Assembly: GCA_017502135.1 (NCBI GenBank)
Contig: JAFVVP010000001.1
Coordinates: 284,255 to 321,258 of the forward strand
DNA length: 37,004 nucleotides
From: Clostridia bacterium
GTDB lineage: Bacteria; Bacillota; Clostridia; Oscillospirales; CAG-272
Direction: 5' to 3'
Shown here: in pieces, positions 8,021 to 16,169 of the stretch
Position numbering within the stretch: the stretch's first letter is position 1
Layout of the letters: the number at the start of each line of letters is the position of its first letter
The notes under the pieces: generated by a model
What the model saw: the letters and a program-made list of their open reading frames with translations, nothing else
Databases searched by the model: none
What the model was told of the DNA's origin: nothing
Program-made: the position numbers and the translations under genes

Positions 8021-9333
8021 TAGGGCAGAAATACGCGCTCACCCGTTTCTTTGTCAATGGCGTTCGTGTAGTCCGAATATACGTTTATCGCATCAAAGAC
8101 GGGACCAAATTTTTCGGTAGAGTCAATGGAAACAAAAACGTACGCATCACCCGTTACATCGTCCTCGGCGTAGCTCATGAGGCAGTGATGCGCCTCGTGC
8201 GTGTAGCCCGTTTTACCCGCAAGGATCGTAACGCCGTCCGGCTCATCGCCGTACATTCGCGAAAACATTGTGGATTCGAGAAGGAGCCCTTCCGGATGCT
8301 TCTCCGTCGGCGCAGTCGTGTGGCGGTACGTCGAGAGAATCATGGCGCAGTCCTCGTACTGCATAGCGTAGGTGAGGATCATCGCCATCTCTATGGCGGT
8401 CGAGTGGTGCTCTTTGTCGTGAAGCCCCGTCGCGTTCGTGAAATGGGTTTTGGTGAGACCCAACTCTGCGGCTTTTTCGTTCATGAGTGAAACGAAGGCG
8501 TCCTCGCTTCCGGCAACGTATTCGGCTAAGGCAACTGTAGCCTCCGCACCGGATGGGAGGATCATACCGTAGAGAAGATCGAGAAGCGTTACGGTTTCGC
8601 CCGGTGCGAATCCCGCAAGGGAGGCTTCTGCTTTGTACAAGGGATCAATAAGCGTGCTCGTAACGGTTACGGTGTCCGAAAGATTGCCGATGTGCTCGTA
8701 CGCGACGATCATCGACATTACCTTCGTGAGGGACGCAGGATGAATTTTGGCGTTTGCCGATTTCTCGGCTAAGATTCGATTGTCGGTGAGGGAGACGAGT
8801 ACGGCGTACGTGCTGTCAATCTCATCGGTTAGTGTAACCGTGGCGGCGCACGGCGTCGGGCGGATTACCGTCGGTATATCCGGTTCGGGATCGGCCGGCG
8901 GGAGGGTGGTCGTCTCGATGGACGGTATTTCCTCGACAAATGGCGTCGTTTCCGGAATGGATGCGGGGACGGACTTGTTGTTCACACAGGAGCGGAGTGA
9001 GAGGGCAAAAAGCATCAGAACAACGGCGCCCATGCATACCGTACAGATAAAACGTATTCTTTTTCGGCGACGTTCGGCGGCACGGCGTTCTGCTTGACGG
9101 CGTGCTTCGGCGCGTCGGCGAACCTCTGCTTCCTTTGAGCGCGGCGGCCTTCGGATTACGGGGACATTTTCCTTCGGCAGCGGAGCGGGAAGTGGGCGCA
9201 CGGGGGCAATCGTTCCTGCCGGCCTATGTTGCAGCGGTCTGTTCGGCAGAGCAGATGTTGGCCTGCGAGGGACTCCGTTCGGGGATTTGCTCGGCTGTGC
9301 CGTTCCCATGGGGCGACGCGGCGATTGATTCAT
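8020..9333 (-). CDS. D-alanyl-D-alanine carboxypeptidase (S11, PBP5-like) with long basic cytoplasmic tail
   Basis: This enzyme trims the terminal D-alanine from peptidoglycan stem peptides. The S11 motifs are in order: S201-L-T-K204 (nucleophile and base), S261-G-A263, and K374-T-G. The middle motif is SGA rather than the commoner SGN. The first ~93 residues are proline- and arginine-rich and then strongly charged (a run of EARRQAERRAAERRRKR), followed by one membrane helix at about 94-112. The catalytic domain is thus anchored outside by its N-terminus, unlike classic DacA with a cleaved signal and C-terminal amphipathic anchor. The C-terminal PBP5 domain appears short or absent. The ribosome site before the ATG at 9333 is poor. 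Confidence 0.88.
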   Translation of the reverse strand: MNQSPRRPMGTAQPSKSPNGVPRRPTSALPNRPLQHRPAGTIAPVRPLPAPLPKENVPVIRRPPRSKEAEVRRRAEARRQAERRAAERRRKRIRFICTVCMGAVVLMLFALSLRSCVNNKSVPASIPETTPFVEEIPSIETTTLPPADPEPDIPTVIRPTPCAATVTLTDEIDSTYAVLVSLTDNRILAEKSANAKIHPASLTKVMSMIVAYEHIGNLSDTVTVTSTLIDPLYKAEASLAGFAPGETVTLLDLLYGMILPSGAEATVALAEYVAGSEDAFVSLMNEKAAELGLTKTHFTNATGLHDKEHHSTAIEMAMILTYAMQYEDCAMILSTYRHTTAPTEKHPEGLLLESTMFSRMYGDEPDGVTILAGKTGYTHEAHHCLMSYAEDDVTGDAYVFVSIDSTEKFGPVFDAINVYSDYTNAIDKETGERVFLP

Positions 9334-9362
9334 ATGATACCGTCCGTTACTGTAAATTTAAG

Positions 9363-9393
9363 ATAAGGGGGATCCTTGCGGTATCCCCCTTAT
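9363..9393. terminator. hairpin between two minus-strand genes
   Basis: ATAAGGGGGAT and ATCCCCCTTAT form a perfect 11-bp stem with a 9-nt loop. The T-rich tail (TTGTTTTTT) is on the plus strand; on the minus strand the tail is CTTAAATTT. It most likely ends the gene at 9416-10411, though weakly. Confidence 0.65.
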
Positions 9394-9415
9394 TTGTTTT
9401 TTAGGATCCCGTCGT

Positions 9416-10411
9416 TTATTTGCGGCTTTGCTTTTCGGCTGTCCGCTTCGCTTCTGCCGCTGCCTGTTCTTCGGCTGCTTTGGCGAGCGCACGTTTTGTT
9501 TTCTTCTGGTTGAGAACGAACGGGATCGCGATGCCGGCTGTGAAAAGTGCGAGGAGTACGACGAGAACGATATGGTCAACGGTGCGCGGTACGCTCTCAC
9601 CGAAGAAGATACTGGTGCGCGTGTCCTTGCGGATGGATTTCATCTTCACGCAGTTTTCACCGCTGTACTCGGAGAGTTCTTCCAAGGAATCCGCGTGCGA
9701 TCCTGCGAGAATCTCCACGTCGGCAATCGTGAGATTTTTATCGGACGTAAGTGCCGGTTTCTCGGCGGCGACGGACAAGGAAAGCGCCTGAATATCGAGA
9801 TGTAGCGTCGCGTGTACGGCGTTGTCCATCGTCATCTTGCCGCCGTACAGTTTGAGGACGCGGCCGTTTATGGCAAAATTCTCGGGGGTTGACGCCTGAA
9901 TCTTCCAATCTCCGTCAATAAACGAAACCGTGGAGTGCGTACTGTAAATACCGTCTCCGCCGGCTTTGATATCGTACTTGCCCGACATAAAGCGGACGGT
10001 CGTGGAGTCGTCGGTGGAATAGCAGTAGATGCCCATATCATCGGAGACGAGGGTCAAGGTGCCGCTCCCCTTGAACGTAACCGTTCCTGCCAGAGCGAGC
10101 GCGGCGCGGGATGCCTTTATGTAGTTTTGTCCCTTAAGAATGACGGTTGCACCGGAAGTGATCTTGAGACCGTAGTCGTCTTTTGTGTCTATATACAGCC
10201 CGTCGAGCGTGAGCGTTGCGTTTCTGTTGTCCCACGTGTAGCCGTGATCGGTTATATCGCGGCGGGGGAGGGAGAGGTTTACCGTTTTCGTAAGCTTTGC
10301 GGCGGCGGACGCCGTCGGCACGAGAACGGCGGTAAAAGAGAAAAGCATGGAAAGCGCCAAGGCGGCGGTTACGATGCGTGTAAAGGTACGGTGCTTCATA
10401 CGGTTGTCCAT
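9416..10411 (-). CDS. secreted, membrane-anchored beta-helix-like protein
   Basis: A 331-residue extracytoplasmic protein. It has a basic start and a signal peptide (about 12-37, ending ASA-AA), then repeated short strands of the right-handed beta-helix / carbohydrate-binding kind (NATLTLDGLYI, GATVILKGQNYI, GTVTFKGSGTLTLVS, STVSFIDGDWKI). Near the C-terminus there is one membrane helix at about 278-298 and a charged, alanine-rich tail. No catalytic motif is visible, so it is more likely a binding or surface protein. The start is uncertain: ATG 10411, TTG 10417 and ATG 10393 (MKHRTF) are in frame, but the only good AAAGGAG lies about 26 nt upstream of 10411. Confidence 0.75.
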   Translation of the reverse strand: MDNRMKHRTFTRIVTAALALSMLFSFTAVLVPTASAAAKLTKTVNLSLPRRDITDHGYTWDNRNATLTLDGLYIDTKDDYGLKITSGATVILKGQNYIKASRAALALAGTVTFKGSGTLTLVSDDMGIYCYSTDDSTTVRFMSGKYDIKAGGDGIYSTHSTVSFIDGDWKIQASTPENFAINGRVLKLYGGKMTMDNAVHATLHLDIQALSLSVAAEKPALTSDKNLTIADVEILAGSHADSLEELSEYSGENCVKMKSIRKDTRTSIFFGESVPRTVDHIVLVVLLALFTAGIAIPFVLNQKKTKRALAKAAEEQAAAEAKRTAEKQSRK

Positions 10412-10485
10412 TCCCAAAACGCCAGGTGAGGGAATGACTCCTTTCTGTTGCGTTATGTGCGATTTTTTCGAAACTGTCTTTTATA

Positions 10486-10514
10486 ATAATACCATATTTT
10501 TATATCAAAAACAA
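10486..10514 (-). promoter_or_regulatory. promoter of the beta-helix protein gene
   Basis: TTGTTT, 17 bp, then TATTAT preceded by TGG (extended -10), read on the minus strand. The leader would be about 70 nt. Confidence 0.6.
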
Positions 10515-10575
10515 TAGGCAGTGTGAGGTTTTCGCATTTTTACATCCTGTTCAAAAAAGGATTTCAGAAATGCCC

Positions 10576-10604
10576 TTGCAAGCGAAATGTGAATATGCTA
10601 CAAT
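10576..10604 (+). promoter_or_regulatory. murI promoter
   Basis: TTGCAA, 17 bp, TACAAT with an extended TGC in front. It overlaps the in-frame ATG at 10570, which is therefore not the murI start. Confidence 0.8.
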
Positions 10605-10638
10605 ACTGATATATGAGTTTGAAAGGAGCGCTGACAAT

Positions 10639-11460
10639 ATGCCCATGACCGATACATACGACAACCGCCCGATTGCCGTGTTCGATTCCGGAGTCGGCGG
10701 GATCAGCACTCTTTCTGAACTCACCACGCTTATGCCGAACGAATCCTATCTCTATTTCGGTGATTCTCTCCATGCACCGTACGGCTCCAGAACAGAGGAG
10801 GAGGTGCGCGCGTTTACCGACGAGCACATCGGTCGGCTTATCGAAAAGGGAGCAAAGGCGGTCGTTATTGCCTGCAATACGGCAACGGGCGCGGCGGTCT
10901 CGTATCTCCGCGAAAAGTACGCGGGTATTCCCATTATCGGGATGGAGCCTGCTATCAAGCCGGCCGTGGAAGCGTATCCGGGCGGGCGCGTGCTCGTTAT
11001 GGCCACGCCTGTAACTTTGGCATCCGGCAAATTCCGAGCGCTTATGGGAACGTATGAAAAGAACGCAGAGGTGATCCCTCTTCCTTGCCCGAATCTTGCG
11101 CAGATGGTGGAAGCGGGCGTGCTGGAGGGCGAGGCGCTCGATGCGTATCTCGCCGAGCTGTTTTTGCCGTTCCGCGATCGTCCTGCCGATGCCGTTGTTC
11201 TCGGATGCACGCACTATCCGTTTGTTCGCGAGGCGATCGAAAAGGCGGCAGGGAAAGCCGAAATCTTTGACGGCGGTTCCGGCACCGCAAGAGAGGTACA
11301 GCATCAACTGCGCCTGCACGGCTCCCTTACGGATCGCACGACGGCGGGCGAGGTTATTATTGATAACAGCGATCCTACCGAGGAAAGGCTGCGTTTCTCC
11401 GAAAAACTACTCGAGGTCGGTCGGGAAAAATGTAAGGCGAGGATGTCCGAATCATCTTAA
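10639..11460 (+). CDS. murI: glutamate racemase
   Basis: MurI interconverts L- and D-glutamate to supply D-glutamate for peptidoglycan. The 273-residue protein has the two catalytic cysteines in their motifs: C79 in VIACNTATGAA and C190 in VVLGCTHYPF. It also has AVFDSGVGGIS near the N-terminus and YFGDSLHAPYG at 39-49. The ATG at 10639 has AAAGGAG 10 nt upstream and lies after the promoter at 10576-10604. The next gene, an M20 peptidase, follows 89 nt later and may be cotranscribed. Confidence 0.95.
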   Translation: MPMTDTYDNRPIAVFDSGVGGISTLSELTTLMPNESYLYFGDSLHAPYGSRTEEEVRAFTDEHIGRLIEKGAKAVVIACNTATGAAVSYLREKYAGIPIIGMEPAIKPAVEAYPGGRVLVMATPVTLASGKFRALMGTYEKNAEVIPLPCPNLAQMVEAGVLEGEALDAYLAELFLPFRDRPADAVVLGCTHYPFVREAIEKAAGKAEIFDGGSGTAREVQHQLRLHGSLTDRTTAGEVIIDNSDPTEERLRFSEKLLEVGREKCKARMSESS

Positions 11461-11549
11461 ACCTACAAAAGGGCTATTACCGTCGATGAAAAGAATTTGG
11501 CACGGTTAAGCGAAAAGAATAAGAAATCAACTATATGGAGGATAAAACG

Positions 11550-12716
11550 ATGATGGAACAAGTATTTGCCAATGTAGAGGCGCGGGCAGATCAATTCAAA
11601 CAGCTTTTGAAGGATATTGTTTGTATGGAAAGCTATACACCCGACAAGGAGGCTGTGGATGCGGTTGGTGCGTATCTGGCTGCCTTTGCGGAACAAGAAG
11701 GTTTCCATGCGCAAACAATCCCGTTTGAGAAAGCCGGCAACGGTCTGCTCATTACCTGGAACGAGGATGCTCCTCTTCCCCCCGTGGCATTTACCGGACA
11801 TCTGGATACAGTGTTTCCGGTCGGGACTTTCGAAGAGCCTTTGTTCCGCGAGGAGGACGGAAAGTTTTTTGGCCCGGGCGTGGTTGATATGAAAGGCGGA
11901 CTTGCAGTTGGGCTTTTGGCTATGTGTGCTCTCAAGGATGCCGGCTACAAAGACAGACCCATCAAGTTTATTATGATCAGCGATGAAGAACTGAGTGAAG
12001 GCTTGTCGGGGGAAGCAGGCAAGGATTTCATCCGCGATAATGCCCGCGGATGCGCTGCCGCTATCACCCTGGAAGGCGGATTTGAGGACAAGGTTACCGT
12101 GGGACGAAAGGGCTCTATTCGGTACAAGGTTTACGTAAAAGGGTATGCAACCCATGCGGGCGCACACTATGCCTCGGGTATCAGTGCCATTAAAGAGGCT
12201 GCGCACAAGATTCTGGCTATCGAGGCTCCCAGCGATCAAGAGCAGATTACCTATAACTGCGGAATGATCAGCGGCGGTACCGCCCCCAACACCGTTCCGG
12301 GTGAGGCGATGTTTACACTGTATAACCGTTATTGGGAAATGAAGCAGCGTCAGGAGATTCGGGATCACGTAGAGGGTATTATTGAAAAATCGTATATTCC
12401 CGGTACCGTGTCCACCTTTGAAGTGGTGGGTGAACGACTTCCCATGGAGGCTACGCCGGGAAACTACGCATTGGCAGCTCACGCCAACGAAGTATCAGTG
12501 AAGTATGGATTTGGGGCGTTGGAGCCCTACAAAAAATCCAGCGGGTCCGATGCCTCGTATACAACCATGGCAGGCACTCCCAGCATTTGTTCTATGGGCC
12601 CCCTTGGCGGGCGTGCCCATTCTACGGATGAATTCATGATAGCGGAGTCTTTGGTCAGCCGTGCAAAAATGCTGGCTGCTATTATTGCGGAACTGCCTGA
12701 AAATTTCGGCAGATGA
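11550..12716 (+). CDS. M20 family metallopeptidase / deacylase
   Basis: A 388-residue zinc-dependent amidohydrolase of the ArgE/DapE/PepT/carboxypeptidase G2 group. Metal ligands and catalytic residues are visible: H84 and D86 in TGHLDTVFPVG, bridging D113 in GPGVVDMKGG, E146-E147 in SDEELSEG, and a late histidine in GGRAHSTDEF. The dimerisation domain with KGYATHAGAHY lies between. Start 11550 has GGAGG 8 nt upstream; the ATG at 11535 overlaps that site and is rejected. The ArgJ-cycle operon makes an ArgE role unlikely. Substrate cannot be told; dipeptides or N-acyl amino acids are possible. Confidence 0.88.
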   Translation: MMEQVFANVEARADQFKQLLKDIVCMESYTPDKEAVDAVGAYLAAFAEQEGFHAQTIPFEKAGNGLLITWNEDAPLPPVAFTGHLDTVFPVGTFEEPLFREEDGKFFGPGVVDMKGGLAVGLLAMCALKDAGYKDRPIKFIMISDEELSEGLSGEAGKDFIRDNARGCAAAITLEGGFEDKVTVGRKGSIRYKVYVKGYATHAGAHYASGISAIKEAAHKILAIEAPSDQEQITYNCGMISGGTAPNTVPGEAMFTLYNRYWEMKQRQEIRDHVEGIIEKSYIPGTVSTFEVVGERLPMEATPGNYALAAHANEVSVKYGFGALEPYKKSSGSDASYTTMAGTPSICSMGPLGGRAHSTDEFMIAESLVSRAKMLAAIIAELPENFGR

Positions 12717-12790
12717 GAAAACAGTCATTTTCATAACGGTGTTTTTTACACAATCCGACACACTTGAATTTGACAGAGGAGTGCGCCTGT

Positions 12791-13033
12791 ATGAAAACAA
12801 GAAGAACGCTGAGGCTAATTAGTCTTTGTATGCTGATTGTGGCAGTAGTCTTTGTTTTCTGCGCTCTGTCTGTGCCTACACTTGGAAAGACAATCTATAT
12901 CGGAAGCTTCGTGTTTGGCGCAGAACAGTGGCGGATCTGCTATATGATTTACGTTATCGTTATGGCGGGGTTGTTTATCGCTTCGTTTTTTGTGAAGAAG
13001 TCCGGTGGGAAGGGGCGGAGCGAAGGAGAATGA
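12791..13033 (+). CDS. small two-helix membrane protein
   Basis: An 80-residue protein with a basic start (MKTRRTLRL), a hydrophobic helix at about 9-29, a short outer loop (GKTIYIGSFVFGAEQWR), a second helix at about 44-66, and a basic, glycine-rich tail. AGAGGAG lies 9 nt before the ATG at 12791; the longer frame to 12764 has no ribosome site. It is followed after 4 nt by the next small membrane gene. The family is not recognised. Confidence 0.75.
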   Translation: MKTRRTLRLISLCMLIVAVVFVFCALSVPTLGKTIYIGSFVFGAEQWRICYMIYVIVMAGLFIASFFVKKSGGKGRSEGE

Positions 13034-13037
13034 TTGT

Positions 13038-13289
13038 ATGAAGACGATAGCAAAATGGTTAGCAGTAATTTCTATTATTGTCTTTGTGGTCGCTTGGGGT
13101 ATTATGGGGTTGAAAATACTTGATAATAACTACTTCATTACAACAGAAGCATACATAGGATTGATTTCGCTTGTGGTCTTTTTCGTTTGTGTCATGTATG
13201 TGAAACTCACAAATCGTTGTCCCCATTGTGGAAAGGAAAAGCAATCCTTTGGGAAATACTGTCCTTACTGTGGTAATGAAATCAAGTGA
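13038..13289 (+). CDS. membrane protein with C-terminal zinc ribbon
   Basis: An 83-residue protein with two helices (about 7-27 and 38-56) and a C-terminal zinc ribbon with paired CPxCG knuckles: C61/C64 (CPHCG) and C75/C78 (CPYCG). AAGGAG lies 9 nt before the ATG at 13038. It is the middle gene of three small membrane genes. This fold combination is common in uncharacterised Clostridial proteins; the function is unknown. Confidence 0.8.
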   Translation: MKTIAKWLAVISIIVFVVAWGIMGLKILDNNYFITTEAYIGLISLVVFFVCVMYVKLTNRCPHCGKEKQSFGKYCPYCGNEIK

Positions 13290-13320
13290 CCAATCCCAAT
13301 TTGACGAAGGAGTTTAATTA

Positions 13321-13629
13321 GTGAAAAAGAAAATGTGGCTGGTTCCCGTGGCGGTAATTGCCATAATCGCAGTGTTTTGGATTACAGGACTTATCCCAAA
13401 GCAAATTGCGAGAGTGGCGGGAACAAATTATGTGAAAGAGCATTTCCCACAAATGCAGTTGGAATGTACTGGCGTAGAGTGGGCAGATGTGTACGGAGAT
13501 TATTTAATTTCATTCAAAGATAAAGATGGAAACACGTATAGCTGTGTAGTTGGACCATCTGTTTTTCCGATTTCTTTGGGGCAAGGTCTTTTCGGCATAG
13601 AAGAGTATTACGCAGAGAATTACAAATAA
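13321..13629 (+). CDS. membrane-anchored small protein, DUF3139-like
   Basis: A 102-residue protein with an N-terminal membrane anchor (about 4-24) and an outer domain holding NYVKEHFPQM, a Val/Trp-rich strand, YLISFKDKDGNTYSC, and a tail with EEYYAENYK. The pattern resembles small extracytoplasmic DUF3139-type domains in Firmicutes, a guess by eye. The start is GTG at 13321, supported by AAGGAG 8 nt upstream. It is the last gene before a shared terminator. Confidence 0.7.
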   Translation: MKKKMWLVPVAVIAIIAVFWITGLIPKQIARVAGTNYVKEHFPQMQLECTGVEWADVYGDYLISFKDKDGNTYSCVVGPSVFPISLGQGLFGIEEYYAENYK

Positions 13630-13642
13630 CATCGAAAATTCA

Positions 13643-13677
13643 AAAAAGAGCGGTTCCCGTATGGGAACCGCTCTTTT
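13643..13677. terminator. bidirectional terminator shared with tRNA-Thr
   Basis: AAAAGAGCGGTTCCC and GGGAACCGCTCTTTT form a perfect 15-bp stem with a GTAT loop. On the minus strand it directly follows the tRNA-Thr CCA end and has a TTTTTT tail. Confidence 0.92.
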
Positions 13678-13752
13678 GGAGCTACTGGCCGGACTCGAAC
13701 CGGCGACCTGCTGATTACGAATCAGCTGCTCTACCAACTGAGCCACAGTAGC
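13677..13752 (-). tRNA. tRNA-Thr (anticodon CGT)
   Basis: A 76-nt gene with encoded CCA. The acceptor GCTACTG pairs with CAGTAGC, the discriminator is T, the anticodon stem GCTGA/TCAGC encloses TTCGTAA with anticodon CGT, and the T-arm contains GGTTCGAGTCC. A consensus promoter precedes it and a terminator follows. Confidence 0.97.
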
Positions 13753-13776
13753 ATGCTCGCTCAACGCCGCCTAAAT

Positions 13777-13805
13777 ATTATACTATACCGAAAGCGCGAT
13801 GTCAA
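13777..13805 (-). promoter_or_regulatory. tRNA-Thr promoter
   Basis: TTGACA, 17 bp, TATAAT on the minus strand: a full consensus, as expected for a stable RNA gene. Confidence 0.92.
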
Positions 13806-13908
13806 GAGTCAAATGACAATTTTGCTCGTTCTTTTGTAGAGAAAAATGCTATTTTCGGCTCGGCATGCAAATTATCGGCGCGATTTCACGGAAAAATGCA
13901 AAAAATAC

Positions 13909-13937
13909 TTGCGATTTTCTCAAAGCGGCGGTATAAT
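13909..13937 (+). promoter_or_regulatory. mscL promoter
   Basis: TTGCGA, 17 bp, TATAAT, ending 34 nt before the mscL ATG. Confidence 0.8.
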
Positions 13938-13971
13938 AATGGTAACAAAAATACACGTAAGGAGTATTCGA

Positions 13972-14487
13972 ATGAAAAGCACATTTTGGTCTGATTTCAA
14001 GAAATTTATCACCAAAGGAAATATCATTGACTTGTCCGTCGGCGTTGTGATTGGCGGCGCGTTCGGTAAGATCACCTCGAGTCTTGTCAATGACATTATC
14101 ATGCCGCTCATCAGCCTTGTGGTTGGCGGTCTTGACGTTACCGATTGGAAGTTCGTTCTGAAAGAAGCCGTTCTCGACGCGGAAGGCGCGGTACAGACCG
14201 CAGAGGTTGCCGTTCGCTACGGTAACTTCATTCAGATGATTCTCGACTTCCTCGTAATTGCGTTCAGCATTTTCGTAGTGCTTCGCGTGATCATGAAGGC
14301 AAAGGCGCGGATGCATGCTGAAGAAGAGAAGAAAGCCGCCGAAGCAAAAGCACAGGCAGACGCCGATGCGAAGGCTGCTGCTGATGCTGCCGCCGCCGCT
14401 GCAGCAGAGGCTGCAAAGAAGATCGCCGACGAGCGCGCCGAGGAGCTCTCTCTTCTCCGCGAGATCCGCGATTCCCTCAAGAAATAA
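13972..14487 (+). CDS. mscL: large-conductance mechanosensitive channel MscL, long C-terminal form
   Basis: MscL opens under membrane tension to release solutes on osmotic downshock. The start MKSTFWSDFKKFITKGNIIDL and the pore-lining helix LSVGVVIGGAFGKI are diagnostic; TM2 is at about 85-107. At 171 residues it is longer than the E. coli protein (136). The extra length is a charged, alanine-rich segment at about 110-158 that would lengthen the cytoplasmic helical bundle, ending in the usual LLREIRDSLKK. AAGGAG lies 7 nt before the ATG at 13972. It is monocistronic, with its own promoter and terminator. Confidence 0.96.
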   Translation: MKSTFWSDFKKFITKGNIIDLSVGVVIGGAFGKITSSLVNDIIMPLISLVVGGLDVTDWKFVLKEAVLDAEGAVQTAEVAVRYGNFIQMILDFLVIAFSIFVVLRVIMKAKARMHAEEEKKAAEAKAQADADAKAAADAAAAAAAEAAKKIADERAEELSLLREIRDSLKK

Positions 14488-14501
14488 TCTCTCGCAAATG
14501 C

Positions 14502-14536
14502 AAGAGGCTGTTGCGTAAAGCAACAGCCTCTTTGTT
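14502..14536. terminator. mscL terminator, shared with convergent gene
   Basis: AAGAGGCTGTTGC and GCAACAGCCTCTT form a 13-bp stem with a GTAAA loop, followed by TGTTTGT on the plus strand. The convergent phosphatase gene ends 7 nt away. Confidence 0.88.
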
Positions 14537-14538
14537 TG

Positions 14539-15291
14539 TCAGTCGTCGTCTCGCGGGTAACCGACCTGCGTGCGCGCATTCTCTCCGGCAAAAAATTCCG
14601 GGAACAATCCCGAAGGGGAGATGGACTCCCCGCCGGCATACAGATGCGAGGTGTCGCCGAGTTGGAGACACTTGAACACGACCTCGCCTTTCACCCGTTC
14701 TTCCGTGAGAAATTCCGTAACAGAGGACGGCGGCAGAAACATAGACTGCCACAAAAGGACGGGGGAGATGCCGGTGAGATGCGACGTGAGTGCCATCCCT
14801 AAAGCAAAGTGGCAGAAGAGTGCGATCGTGTAATCGGTGTTCTCCCGGCAGGTGTAGATCACGTTATCTCTATGGTAGCCGTGCTCGGCTAACAGTTTGT
14901 CGAACTTACTCGTGACGAGATCATACTGCTGTTTCGTCGTGCCGGTATCGTACATCTTGCCGGTTGTAAAGCGATGTACGTCGAAGGCTTCGGGAACGCT
15001 CGTCCACTCGCGCGGACGGATGTCCCAGGATATGTGATCTTCGCCGCTCATATCGGTAAGTCTGCCGCGGAATTCCTCAAGCCAATCGTAGGTAACGATG
15101 GATCGGCCGAGTTTTTTTGCGGTCGGCTCGGCGGTCATGACCGCACGGGGCAGGGGGGAGGAATAAATGTGGGTGATATCCCGCCGCTTACCGAGTCGCT
15201 CGGAGAGGAGCGCGGCCTCGCGGAATCCTTTTTCGGTCAGCGTATTGTTCGGGTAATCCGGTTCCGCATGGCGGATGATCAGAATTCTCAT
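14539..15291 (-). CDS. histidine phosphatase family protein
   Basis: A 250-residue member of the phosphoglycerate-mutase-like superfamily. The catalytic histidine is H8 in the RHAEP motif at 7-11, followed by a typical TEKGFREAALLSERLG and SSPLPRAVMTAE. A second histidine in ALFCHFALGM fits the late catalytic site. Substrate is unknown; family members act on sugar phosphates, phosphoproteins or nucleotides. AAGGGA is 6 nt before the ATG at 15291. It lies 9 nt after the upstream TM-protein gene, so the two form an operon. Confidence 0.85.
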   Translation of the reverse strand: MRILIIRHAEPDYPNNTLTEKGFREAALLSERLGKRRDITHIYSSPLPRAVMTAEPTAKKLGRSIVTYDWLEEFRGRLTDMSGEDHISWDIRPREWTSVPEAFDVHRFTTGKMYDTGTTKQQYDLVTSKFDKLLAEHGYHRDNVIYTCRENTDYTIALFCHFALGMALTSHLTGISPVLLWQSMFLPPSSVTEFLTEERVKGEVVFKCLQLGDTSHLYAGGESISPSGLFPEFFAGENARTQVGYPRDDD

Positions 15292-15300
15292 GTCGTTCCC

Positions 15301-16110
15301 TTACTGTTCTGTCGTTTCGAGTTCAAAAGCGAGAATTTGGCGAAAGAGATCCGTATGCCACGCCTGTTTCTCCTCGGCGCGTTTTTGCCCCTTGAAGAAG
15401 GACATCGTGGAGGTTTGACGGATGCAGAGGACGGTATCCTCGGGCAGATAACTGAAGACGGACACGGCTTTAGCGAAATCCGTATCGGCAAAACGGATGC
15501 CGTATTCGTCAATCGCAGTGTTGGGGAGTTCATCAAAGATCTCGGCGAGTTCGACCAGACCGCCTGCTGCCTTTACACTTTCGTACAGCTCAGGCGTGAG
15601 CAGGTAGATGACCGATTCTCCGGCGACGACTTCCATTTCAAACCGCTCGAGGGCGGACGTGTTCTGGGTATAATCGAACGCGAATTCAAGGCCTTCCGCC
15701 TCTACCGCGGCTTTTCTCTCAGCGATCTCGTCGGGATTCAGATAGTTATAGACGGAGAGCATGACGCCGCGTGTGCCGTCCTCGTTATAGTCGGGCATGA
15801 TCTGCTTTATAGCATCCTGTGCGGTGCGCGTCTCGTTCACGGTGAGATATCCCGGCCCTGCGTACATAAGATACACGTCGTACGAGTTTTGTGTGCACAT
15901 CTGGAGCGTGCAGATGAGAAGCAAAAAGAGAGACGCGGTAATTATGATCGTTTTCCACTTGTGGTGGTACCAGAAATTCTCAAGAAAATTCCCCTTTACA
16001 ACAGCGGTATCGCCTTCTGTGGGGGTGTCGCCGCCAAGCGCTTTCAGACGCCGTGCCGCGACGGACTCTGGAATATCGTTCACTTCTTCGGTTTTCTTTT
16101 CGTCAGCCAT
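15301..16110 (-). CDS. single-pass membrane protein of unknown function
   Basis: A 269-residue protein: an acidic cytoplasmic N-terminus of about 50 residues, one membrane helix at 52-71 (WKTIIITASLFLLLICTLQM), and an outer domain of about 195 residues. The outer domain begins NSYDVYLMYAGPGYL and contains predicted alpha/beta segments (VIYLLTPELYESVK, YGIRFADTDFAKAV). It resembles extracytoplasmic sensor or binding domains seen in Clostridia, but no family is named. The ATG at 16110 has GGAGG only 5 nt upstream. The 5' leader carries a terminator-like hairpin. Confidence 0.75.
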   Translation of the reverse strand: MADEKKTEEVNDIPESVAARRLKALGGDTPTEGDTAVVKGNFLENFWYHHKWKTIIITASLFLLLICTLQMCTQNSYDVYLMYAGPGYLTVNETRTAQDAIKQIMPDYNEDGTRGVMLSVYNYLNPDEIAERKAAVEAEGLEFAFDYTQNTSALERFEMEVVAGESVIYLLTPELYESVKAAGGLVELAEIFDELPNTAIDEYGIRFADTDFAKAVSVFSYLPEDTVLCIRQTSTMSFFKGQKRAEEKQAWHTDLFRQILAFELETTEQ

Positions 16111-16136
16111 TGTATCCTCCAAAAAGATAAAACAAA

Positions 16137-16160
16137 ACCGCACCGTAAAAGTAGTGCGGT
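16137..16160 (-). terminator. terminator-like hairpin in the leader of the TM-protein gene
   Basis: On the minus strand ACCGCAC pairs with GTGCGGT, followed by TTTGTTTT. A register-shifted alternative, GCACCG with CGGTGC, uses overlapping arms. It lies after the FAD gene and also after the predicted start site of the TM-protein transcript, so it can be the FAD-gene terminator, an attenuator, or both. Confidence 0.7.
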
Positions 16161-16169
16161 GCTGTTTTT

